From Candidatus Moranbacteria bacterium GW2011_GWC2_40_12 (GTDB taxonomy: Bacteria; Patescibacteriota; Minisyncoccia; Moranbacterales; UBA11712), in NCBI GenBank assembly GCA_000995965.1, contig LBYD01000006.1, positions 1 through 34,989 on the forward strand: a stretch of DNA of 34,989 nucleotides, given 5' to 3'. This document shows, piece by piece, positions 24,209-30,716 of this stretch. Within the stretch, counting starts at the first letter, position 1; the number at the start of each line of letters is the position of its first letter. The notes beneath the pieces were generated by a model. That model was given only the letters and a program-made list of their open reading frames with translations. It was not told where the DNA came from and searched no databases. The translations under genes and the position numbers were made by a program.

Positions 24209-26038
24209 ATGTGCGGTATTGTGGGATATATTGGAAAAAGAGAGGCATTACCCATCCTCATGGACGGGCTGAAGCGCCTAGAGTATCGCGGTTATGACTC
24301 GGCTGGCATTTCCGTTTTTTCAGGCGGCAAGGTTGTCACCGAGAGAGCAGTCGGAAAAGTGGCGGAACTGGAAAACAAAATAAACGGCAAAAAAATATCG
24401 GGATGCATCGGAATCGCCCACACCCGATGGGCGACTCACGGAAAACCAACGGAAAAAAACGCCCATCCGCACTGCGATTGCCAGAAAAATATTTTTCTTG
24501 TCCACAATGGGATCATAGAAAACTACAAAGAGCTCAAAGAGGACCTCGAAAAAGCGGGGCACAAGTTTTCTTCCGAGACTGATACGGAAATCGTGGCTCA
24601 TCTCATCGAAGAATATGAAAAGCAGGTGCCGCTTAAAGAAGCCGTCTGGAGGACGCTGGCCCATATTAGTGGAACTTATGGCCTGGCAATTGTTGATCAA
24701 AAAAATCCGGGAAAAATAATCATTGCCCGAAACGGCAGTCCGCTGGTTCTGGGAGTCATGGAAGACGGATACATCATTGCCTCTGATATCGCTCCGATTG
24801 TCTGCTATACCGACCGGGTTATATATCTCGATGACGGGGAGATGGCCGAATTGACCGACGAGAGCCACAAAATCACGAATTTCAAACGCAAGAAGGTCGA
24901 AAAAGAAATTTCGAAAATAGACTGGTCAGTTGAAGAAGCAGAAAAAAAAGGCTATCCCCATTTCATGCTCAAAGAAATCACGGAGCAGCCGGAAGCAGTG
25001 GAAAATTCCATCCGCGGGAGACTGGTGGCTCCGGAAGGCATCGCGAAGCTTGGCGGGCTGCGCGATGTGGCCGAAAAGACGCGCCATCTCAAGAGAATTG
25101 TGGTCGTTTCCTGCGGAACCTCATATTACGCGGGACTGGTCGGAAAATATATGCTCGAGGAATACGCGGGAATCCGGACGGATGTGGAGCATGCTTCGGA
25201 ATTTCGCTATCGGAAGCCGCTGCTTGATGAAAATACGGCGGTTGTCGCGATTTCCCAATCGGGCGAGACGGCTGACACCCTGGCGGCGATTCGGGAAGCG
25301 AAAAATAAAGGGGCTCTGACGCTCGGAATCGTGAACGTGGTGGGATCTACTATCGCCCGGGAGACCGACGCCGGCGTATACAACCACGCTGGGCCCGAAA
25401 TCGGCGTCGCTTCAACCAAAGCCTTCACCTCCCAACTTTCGATTTTGGCGCTTCTCACTCTTTTTCTGGGCCGGCAGAGGGAAATGTCCCTAGTAACGGG
25501 AAAAAGAATCGCCGAAGAATTGGCTGAAATTCCTCATCTCATGAGGAGGATTTTGAAAAAGGCAAATGATATAAAAATGATTGCCGAAAAGTATTCCGAA
25601 TATTCAAATTTTCTGTATCTTGGGAGGAAATACAATTATCCGATTGCCATGGAAGGAGCGCTGAAAATCAAAGAAATTTCCTATGTCCATGCCGAAGGGT
25701 ATCCTTTTGGTGAGATGAAGCACGGGCCGATCGCGCTTATCGACAAGAATTTTCCAACCATGGCGATCGCAACAAGTGACAGCGTCTATGAAAAGACCCT
25801 TTCCGGAATCCAAGAAGTGAAAGCCCGCAGCGGGAAGGTGATTGCCATTGCCACAAAAGGGGACAGAGAAATCCAAAAAATGGTCGACGATGTGATTTAT
25901 ATTCCCAAGACGCTTGAAATGCTCACTCCGCTTCTCTCCGTCATTCCATTGCAGCTTTTCGCCTACTACTGCGCGGTGAGCAAAGGATTGGATGTTGACA
26001 AGCCGCGCAATCTTGCCAAAAGCGTAACCGTGGAATAA
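24209..26038 (+). CDS. glmS: Glutamine-fructose-6-phosphate aminotransferase (isomerising)
   Basis: 609 residues from ATG 24209. The ORF track start at 24107 is rejected because Cys2 of MCGIVGYIG must be N-terminal as the glutaminase nucleophile. Domains: class-II glutamine amidotransferase (~2-220; YRGYDSAGIS, HTRWATHG, HNGIIENY), then two SIS sugar-isomerase domains (SCGTSYYAGLVGKYMLEE, ISQSGETADTLAAI, GVASTKAFTSQL; later GRKYNYPIAMEGALKIKEISY, EGYPFGEMKHGPIALI). It ends DKPRNLAKSVTVE, the canonical terminus. It makes glucosamine-6-phosphate, the substrate of the adjacent glmM. No glmS ribozyme-like element is recognised; the leader is an AT-rich inverted repeat. No palindrome insertion is seen in the coding region. 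Confidence 0.97.
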   Translation: MCGIVGYIGKREALPILMDGLKRLEYRGYDSAGISVFSGGKVVTERAVGKVAELENKINGKKISGCIGIAHTRWATHGKPTEKNAHPHCDCQKNIFLVHNGIIENYKELKEDLEKAGHKFSSETDTEIVAHLIEEYEKQVPLKEAVWRTLAHISGTYGLAIVDQKNPGKIIIARNGSPLVLGVMEDGYIIASDIAPIVCYTDRVIYLDDGEMAELTDESHKITNFKRKKVEKEISKIDWSVEEAEKKGYPHFMLKEITEQPEAVENSIRGRLVAPEGIAKLGGLRDVAEKTRHLKRIVVVSCGTSYYAGLVGKYMLEEYAGIRTDVEHASEFRYRKPLLDENTAVVAISQSGETADTLAAIREAKNKGALTLGIVNVVGSTIARETDAGVYNHAGPEIGVASTKAFTSQLSILALLTLFLGRQREMSLVTGKRIAEELAEIPHLMRRILKKANDIKMIAEKYSEYSNFLYLGRKYNYPIAMEGALKIKEISYVHAEGYPFGEMKHGPIALIDKNFPTMAIATSDSVYEKTLSGIQEVKARSGKVIAIATKGDREIQKMVDDVIYIPKTLEMLTPLLSVIPLQLFAYYCAVSKGLDVDKPRNLAKSVTVE

Positions 26039-26045
26039 GACAGTC

Positions 26046-26089
26046 TACCCTAGAGCTGAGCTCTAGGGTAGGTTTTAGCTCTAGGGTAG
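26046..26089. repeat. Family-3 palindrome plus half copy upstream of RAYT3
   Basis: A perfect 25-nt palindrome at 26046-26070 (centre G26058), then GGTTT and the right half again (AGCTCTAGGGTA to 26089). A similar extra right half follows the family-2 copy after RAYT2. Confidence 0.9.
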
Positions 26090-26107
26090 GTTTTAGGGAA
26101 AATAAAA

Positions 26108-26767
26108 ATGAGGAAAATACAATTTGCAAACGGGGAATATTACCATTTATATAATAGAGGAGTAGATAAGAGGAGAATCTTTCAAGACAGTCGTGATTTT
26201 GAAAGATTTCTGTTGTCAATGGATTTGCTTAGTGACCAAAATGACGGGCTGATGATTGCCTGGAGAGATTATAAGGAAAATAATCCCGAAGCTGAACTTC
26301 CGGACTTTCCCTTACTCAAGAAAAAAAGAAAAAAATTAGTTGAATTTGTATGTTATTGCCTGAATCCGAATCATTATCATCTCGTCGTCAAACAATTAGA
26401 TGAAAGAGGAATAGAAAGATTCATGCATAAACTAGGGACAAGTCACACTAATTATTTCAACACGAAGAATAAACGAACCGGTGCTCTATTTCAAGGAAGA
26501 TTCAAAGCAATCCGCATAAAATCCAACTCCAAGCTATTGTATCTTTCGGCTTATGTGAATATGAATCATTTCATACACGGATTTAGGCAAAAGGAATGGA
26601 AATACTCAAGCCTTTTAGAATATCTCGGAAAGCGAAAGAGTGGTCTGTGCAACAAAAAGATCATCATGGGACAATTTGAAGATATTGCCGATTATAAAAA
26701 ATTTCTTGACGAAAACGCTATATATATGAAAGAAAAAAAAGAAGATGAAAAATACTTACTCGAATAA
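26108..26767 (+). CDS. REP-associated tyrosine transposase (RAYT), copy 3
   Basis: 219 residues and a paralogue of the other two. YYHLYNRGVDKRRIF is at the N-terminus, the HUH motif HYH at residues 89-91 (CLNPNHYHLVV), RTGALFQGRFK is conserved and the candidate Tyr lies in SAYVNMN. Unlike copies 1 and 2, its pre-HUH loop (ELPDFPLLKKKRKK) carries no palindrome, which gives a natural comparison for what the insert adds. It is the best candidate for mobilising the family-3 palindromes found in leuS, glmM and the NRAMP gene. The stop TAA 26765-26767 overlaps the NRAMP ORF start. Confidence 0.9.
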   Translation: MRKIQFANGEYYHLYNRGVDKRRIFQDSRDFERFLLSMDLLSDQNDGLMIAWRDYKENNPEAELPDFPLLKKKRKKLVEFVCYCLNPNHYHLVVKQLDERGIERFMHKLGTSHTNYFNTKNKRTGALFQGRFKAIRIKSNSKLLYLSAYVNMNHFIHGFRQKEWKYSSLLEYLGKRKSGLCNKKIIMGQFEDIADYKKFLDENAIYMKEKKEDEKYLLE

Positions 26768-28217
26768 TCTTACCCTAGAGCTGAGCTCTAGGGTAAAGAA
26801 AGGAAAACTTCATACACTTTCCGAGTTTCGGCGCGAGGTTGGAATTCCCCTTATACTTGCCAAAAAAATGGTTATTTGGGGTGAAGTAAAAGCCACAAAA
26901 TTGGTTGATGGAACGATCCAAGTCACTGAAGAAGAAGTCGTCAAGATAAAAAATCTTCTCGCGAACCGCTGGACACGGGCCCGGTATTTTCTGCGCGCGC
27001 TTGGTCCGGGGCTGATCACCGGAGCGTCGGATGATGATCCGTCCGGGATCGGAACATATTCATCAGTCGGGGCGATGTTCGGATACGCGATTCTCTGGAC
27101 GGCGGCCTGGCTGCTGCCGATGATGCTGGCGGTGCAGGAAGCCTCTGCGCGGATTGGAATCGTGACAAACAGGGGTCTCGCGGGAGTTTTGCAAAAACAT
27201 TACCGAAAAAAAATTGTGGCGGGAATTGTTTTGCTGCTCATCATCGCCAACGTAGCCAACATCGGAGCCAATCTCGGGGCGATGGCGGCTTCGCTCAAGA
27301 TGCTGACGGGCGTGAACCTTTATCTCGCGGCGATTATCTTCGCGCTCGCCATCATTTCAATGGAAATATTTTTTCAATATCATATTTATGCGCGGGTTCT
27401 GAAATGGCTCACGATTTCGGTTTTGGCCTATATCTTTGCCGGCTTTATGGCGCATCCCGACTGGCGTGAAGTTTTTCGATACGCGTTCATTCCAAATATC
27501 GAGTTGAATCGAAATTATATGTTCGCCCTAATTGCCATTTTCGGGACAACCATCACGCCCTATCTTTTTTTCTGGCAGGCTTCCGAGGAAGTTGAGGAAA
27601 ATAAGCTGATAAAATCAAAGCCGGCTGGAAAGTCGTTTCTGCATCTGCGGATCAGGCATATGAGGACGGACGTCGGGACGGGAATGATTTTGGCGAACGC
27701 CGTTTTCTTCTTCATCATAATCGCGACGGCGCAGGTTTTTTTCAAAAATGGCATCACGGAAATCGGTTCGGCAGAACAGGCGGCCCTGGCCCTAAGGCCT
27801 CTTTCCGGTGAAGCGGCTTATCTTCTTTTCGCTCTCGGGATCATTGGGACGGGACTGCTTGCCGTTCCGATTCTGGCCGGGTCGGGCGCATATGCGCTTT
27901 GCGAAGTAATGAAGTGGCACGAGGGCCTTGAACTCCGTTTTTCGCGAGCGCGCGGCTTTTATCTGATCATAATATTTTCAATTCTGGTGGGGCTGGGACT
28001 CAATTTCATCGGAGTGAATCCGATCAAGGCCCTCTATTACTCCGCATACTTAAACGGCATTATCGCCCTTCCGCTTCTCGCGACAATCATGGTTGTTGGA
28101 AACGACAAGCGCATCATGGGCGTTGAAACGCATCCGGGCTGGGTCAAGATATTTGGCTGGGCGAGTGTCGCATTTATGGTTGCGGCAATTTTCATCTCCA
28201 TAATCCTCATATTTTGA
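26745..28217 (+). CDS. NRAMP-type divalent metal transporter with N-terminal HTH-like domain
   Basis: 490 residues. ATG 26745 lies within the last codons of RAYT3, and the following family-3 palindrome encodes residues ~10-18 (TLELSSRVK). No other start is available before the conserved N-terminus. Residues ~23-68 (TLSEFRREVGIPLILAKKMV, then VDGTIQVTEEEVVKIKNLL) look like an excisionase/MerR-type helix-turn-helix. About 11 membrane helices follow. The helix-1 metal motif, DPGN in classical NRAMPs, is DPSG here (GASDDDPSGIGTYSS), and the helix-6 MPH motif appears as TPYLFFWQ, so ion preference probably differs from Mn/Fe (Mg is one possibility). It overlaps uppP by one base. Confidence 0.8.
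   Translation: MKNTYSNNLTLELSSRVKKGKLHTLSEFRREVGIPLILAKKMVIWGEVKATKLVDGTIQVTEEEVVKIKNLLANRWTRARYFLRALGPGLITGASDDDPSGIGTYSSVGAMFGYAILWTAAWLLPMMLAVQEASARIGIVTNRGLAGVLQKHYRKKIVAGIVLLLIIANVANIGANLGAMAASLKMLTGVNLYLAAIIFALAIISMEIFFQYHIYARVLKWLTISVLAYIFAGFMAHPDWREVFRYAFIPNIELNRNYMFALIAIFGTTITPYLFFWQASEEVEENKLIKSKPAGKSFLHLRIRHMRTDVGTGMILANAVFFFIIIATAQVFFKNGITEIGSAEQAALALRPLSGEAAYLLFALGIIGTGLLAVPILAGSGAYALCEVMKWHEGLELRFSRARGFYLIIIFSILVGLGLNFIGVNPIKALYYSAYLNGIIALPLLATIMVVGNDKRIMGVETHPGWVKIFGWASVAFMVAAIFISIILIF
26770..26796. repeat. Family-3 palindrome downstream of RAYT3, within the NRAMP ORF
   Basis: A perfect 27-nt palindrome (centre G26783) read in the NRAMP frame as LTLELSSRVK. It may have separated the NRAMP gene from its original start. 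Confidence 0.92.
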
Positions 28218-29029
28218 TGACTATTTTTCATTCTCTGATTCTCGGAATAATTCAAGGAGCGGCAGAATTTTTGCCGGTTTCAAGTTCAGCGCATTTGATT
28301 TTGGCGCCGTGGCTCTTCCATTTTCCCGATCCGGGACTTTCATTTGATGTGGCGCTTCATTTCGGGACGCTCATCGCCGTCGTTTTGTATTTTTGGAAAG
28401 ATTGGGTGGAGATTTTCAAAGTTACCGTTGTTCCTAAAGTTAAACTTTCGGAACAATTCCTAAAGTTTAACTTTAGGAAAGAGATGCTGTGGCTTTTGAT
28501 TCTCTCCACTATTCCCGGGATTCTCGCCGGATATTTTCTGGAAAGCTTTGCCGAGACAACTTTTCGCTCGCCGATTCTGGTCGCGTTCACTTTGAGCGCG
28601 GTGGGCCTGATTTTATACCTCGTCGACAAATATCACCGGCATCGGAAAAAGCTGAACCAAATAACTTGGACGGACAGCCTGCTCATCGGCCTCTCGCAGG
28701 CACTCGCGATTGTTCCGGGCGTGTCCCGGTCCGGCGCGACAATCACAACCGGTTTGGCATTGGGACTGAACCGGGAATCAGCGGCGCGGTTTTCATTTCT
28801 TCTCTCGACTCCCATCATTTTCGGCGCGGCGGCGTTCAACTTTCCAGGCCTGCTCGAATCCGGCTTTGACGCGAATATAATTTTGGGAATGCTTTCCGCG
28901 GCCGCGAGCGGATACCTCGCCATAAAATATCTTTTGAAATTTGTCGAGCGAAAAGGCTACGCCATTTTTTTCTGGTACCGGCTGGCATTGGCCGCGGCGA
29001 TTCTATCCGCCATATATTTTCAGGGATAA
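28217..29029 (+). CDS. uppP: Undecaprenyl-diphosphatase
   Basis: 270 residues from ATG 28217, which overlaps the NRAMP stop (TGATG); the TTG at 28214 in the ORF track is unnecessary. This integral membrane enzyme dephosphorylates undecaprenyl diphosphate to recycle the lipid carrier for wall polymers. Motifs: QGAAEFLPVSSSAHL (catalytic Glu region) and PGVSRSGATITTGL, with ~8 hydrophobic helices. Residues ~72-89 (VPKVKLSEQFLKFNFRK) in the loop before EMLWLLILSTIPGIL come from two adjacent family-4 palindromes. The first has one mismatch that turns what would be TAG into TCG. The gene should be functional. Confidence 0.93.
   Translation: MTIFHSLILGIIQGAAEFLPVSSSAHLILAPWLFHFPDPGLSFDVALHFGTLIAVVLYFWKDWVEIFKVTVVPKVKLSEQFLKFNFRKEMLWLLILSTIPGILAGYFLESFAETTFRSPILVAFTLSAVGLILYLVDKYHRHRKKLNQITWTDSLLIGLSQALAIVPGVSRSGATITTGLALGLNRESAARFSFLLSTPIIFGAAAFNFPGLLESGFDANIILGMLSAAASGYLAIKYLLKFVERKGYAIFFWYRLALAAAILSAIYFQG
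28431..28479. repeat. Two family-4 palindromes inside uppP
   Basis: Copy 1 (28431-28453) has one mismatch at 28449 (C for A). Copy 2 (28457-28479) is perfect. Core CCTAAAGTTAAACTTTAGG as between atpA and atpG. In the uppP frame a perfect first copy would contain TAG at 28448-28450; the observed codon is TCG. Confidence 0.93.
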
Positions 29030-29091
29030 GAAAATATTTGAAAATTATTTTCGGCTGATTGAAAAAAGAGGCGGAAAAAAATTTTTGAAGC

Positions 29092-29120
29092 TTGACAAAA
29101 TAAATGGCACAAAATATTTT
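29092..29120 (+). promoter_or_regulatory. Sigma-70-like promoter box
   Basis: TTGACA (perfect -35), a 17-nt spacer, then TATTTT (4/6 of the -10 consensus). It faces a terminator 130 nt away with no ORF between. Confidence 0.5.
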
Positions 29121-29126
29121 TCGCGA

Positions 29127-29275
29127 AAATTTCAGGAAAAAAATATTGTCCGGCGTCATTATTGAAAAAATTGCGCTCCAAAGCTAAATAAGACACTGTT
29201 TCAGCCAAATATCGGAATAAGGATTATACATAAGTATTAGATACAATCTCGGCTTTTAAAGCCGATTTTTATTTT
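29127..29275 (+). ncRNA. Candidate small RNA (promoter-to-terminator unit)
   Basis: The stretch between the promoter-like box and the terminator is about 145 nt, has no ORF with a plausible start, and is not a tRNA, 5S or other RNA family I recognise. This is inference from the flanking signals only; it may simply be an untranslated leader or the uppP 3' end. Confidence 0.3.
29248..29275 (+). terminator. Rho-independent terminator
   Basis: TCGGCTTTTAAAGCCGA followed by TTTTTATTTT, a compact GC-capped stem with a U-run. Confidence 0.85.
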
Positions 29276-29478
29276 ATAAAAGATAATTTTCGTAAATTAT
29301 GCATTGAAGAACGATATTCGTGAAAATAAACCCTCCATATCGCTCAAATTCATATTCCAAATAACCTCACAAAAAAAGTCGGGCAAAACAGAGAAGAAGC
29401 GCTTGAAGAGCTTTGGAAAAAATAAGAAAATTAAATAAGATTTATGCCTTGGAATTATGCAGCGGGCGCGGATAAAGC

Positions 29479-29501
29479 GATACAGTATCCGATACCGTAT
29501 C
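29479..29501. promoter_or_regulatory. Tandem GATAC-N-GTATC palindromes upstream of the HTH gene
   Basis: GATACAGTATC and GATACCGTATC, separated by one C, end 23 nt before ATG 29525. They could be an operator for the gene's own HTH product or for another regulator. Confidence 0.4.
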
Positions 29502-29524
29502 GATTCATCATAAGCAAAGCAAAT

Positions 29525-29968
29525 ATGGCCGAAATTCAAAAAAATTTGTTGTCTCTCAATGAAGCCAGCCGTTTGACTCCATACAGCTCTGATTATTTGG
29601 GACTTTTGATCCGAAAAGGAAGGCTCGCCGGCTGGAAGGAAAAAGGCAGGTGGTGGACTACCAGGGAAGCGGTGGAAAGCTATATGCGCAAAGTCGCCGA
29701 GGCGAGCTACGCCCATCAGGAAAACCTGAATGTCGATGTGCCGGCGGAAAAAATAAAAATGGCTTCCGTCAATCTCAGATGGACTCTTATTTTGGCGGGA
29801 GTGATTTTCACCGGATCGGTTTTGTTCGGAGCATACGCCTACGTGAAGTCAAAACAAGACAGCGCCTGCCTCCGCTACAAAGTCCGAAAAGACGAGAACA
29901 ACAATATTTTTGTCGAAGTGGCAAAAGACGAAACGGTAGGACGAGTGATCATGGTGCAGGGAGAATGA
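29525..29968 (+). CDS. Membrane-anchored helix-turn-helix protein
   Basis: 147 residues from ATG 29525 (MAEIQKNLLSLNEASRL). The ORF track start at 29444 would translate the tandem palindromes and is less likely. Residues ~9-57 (LSLNEASRLTPYSSDYLGLLIRKGRLAGWKEKGRWWTT, then REAVESYMRK) form an excisionase-like HTH that binds DNA in its relatives. A membrane helix follows (about 84-104, WTLILAGVIFTGSVLFGAYAYV) with a short extracytoplasmic C-terminus. It may link DNA or a regulatory site to the membrane; the exact role is unknown. It is followed 31 nt later by a cluster of secreted proteins. Confidence is moderate for the HTH call. Confidence 0.7.
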   Translation: MAEIQKNLLSLNEASRLTPYSSDYLGLLIRKGRLAGWKEKGRWWTTREAVESYMRKVAEASYAHQENLNVDVPAEKIKMASVNLRWTLILAGVIFTGSVLFGAYAYVKSKQDSACLRYKVRKDENNNIFVEVAKDETVGRVIMVQGE

Positions 29969-29999
29969 ATCACGCAATACGCGGCGCATAACAAAAAAA

Positions 30000-30716
30000 A
30001 TGCATAGAAGAAAAAAACAAAACAATTCAAATAATAGAATATCGCTCGGCAGGATTTTTCTCGCCGCGGCGATTCATTGTATTTTTCTTCAGGGAAATTG
30101 CCAGGCGGCAATGACGAGCTCGAATTATAAGATTGACGCGGACGTGATCGGCGGAGCGGGCAACACGAGCACTTCCGCCAATTATCGTTTGGGCGACACC
30201 CTGGGAGAGCCGGTCATCGGCGAGGGCGCGAGCGCCAGTTATAAGACCGGTGCCGGATTCTGGTATATGGTTGCTTTGGAAACGGAACCGTTGAGCCTCG
30301 ATTGCGAAGCGGAAGATGTGTATATGACCGACTATACTTTGGGGAGCGCTGACAATTTCAACACCTATCTTTTTTCTGCTGACCAGGAGTGCGTCGCGAC
30401 TGACAACACGGCTGCCAGCTGGAGCGTTTCGATGCAGTCCACCGACATGACGAGCGCAAGCAACACTATTCCCGATGAGAACGTCAATTTGAGCACCAAC
30501 GGCGTGATCGGAACCAGTCCCACCATCACCTCGCCCGCCCTGAATGTCACCGAAACGGCTGACGGAGATCATCCGCTGAGCAGTCCGCAAGACATAGTGA
30601 GCGGCAGCGCTTCCGCTTCCGGCGACTACAACGTCCGGCCCAGCATAAAATTGGTTGAGCTCAATTCGCTCCACAATGAAAGCACCTCCGGCACCCTAAC
30701 CATCACTATCCAATGA
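30000..30716 (+). CDS. Secreted protein with S-NY-LGDTLG repeat motif
   Basis: 238 residues, family not named. A basic N-terminus and hydrophobic stretch (RIFLAAAIHCIFLQGNCQAA) form a signal peptide. The mature start MTSSNYKIDADVIGGAGNTS, then SANYRLGDTLGEPVIGEG and SYKTGAGFWYM, is a pattern seen at the N-termini of secreted proteins in related genomes. The rest is Ser/Thr-rich and beta-like (SWSVSMQSTDMTSASNTIP, NVNLSTNGVIGTSPTITSP) and ends with TSGTLTITIQ, resembling a surface-layer or pilus-like beta domain. The stop overlaps the next ATG (ATGA), so the two genes are translationally coupled and probably act together at the cell surface. Confidence 0.7.
   Translation: MHRRKKQNNSNNRISLGRIFLAAAIHCIFLQGNCQAAMTSSNYKIDADVIGGAGNTSTSANYRLGDTLGEPVIGEGASASYKTGAGFWYMVALETEPLSLDCEAEDVYMTDYTLGSADNFNTYLFSADQECVATDNTAASWSVSMQSTDMTSASNTIPDENVNLSTNGVIGTSPTITSPALNVTETADGDHPLSSPQDIVSGSASASGDYNVRPSIKLVELNSLHNESTSGTLTITIQ

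Larger units (their letters stand above)
26046..26796 (+). mobile_element. RAYT cassette 3: transposase gene bracketed by family-3 palindromes
   Basis: A family-3 palindrome plus a half copy precede the RAYT gene, and a second full copy starts 3 nt after its stop. The same palindrome is found inside leuS and glmM. The 3' copy is read into the next gene (NRAMP-like). Confidence 0.7.
29030..29524 (+). other. Intergenic region without a gene (uppP to HTH protein)
   Basis: About 495 nt with no supported ORF. The first part is AT-rich and holds a promoter-like box (29092-29120). A strong terminator lies at 29248-29275. The remaining ~250 nt lead into the HTH gene and contain tandem small palindromes at 29479-29501. 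ORF track entries here are shadows or, at 29444, an upstream extension of the HTH gene. Confidence 0.6.
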
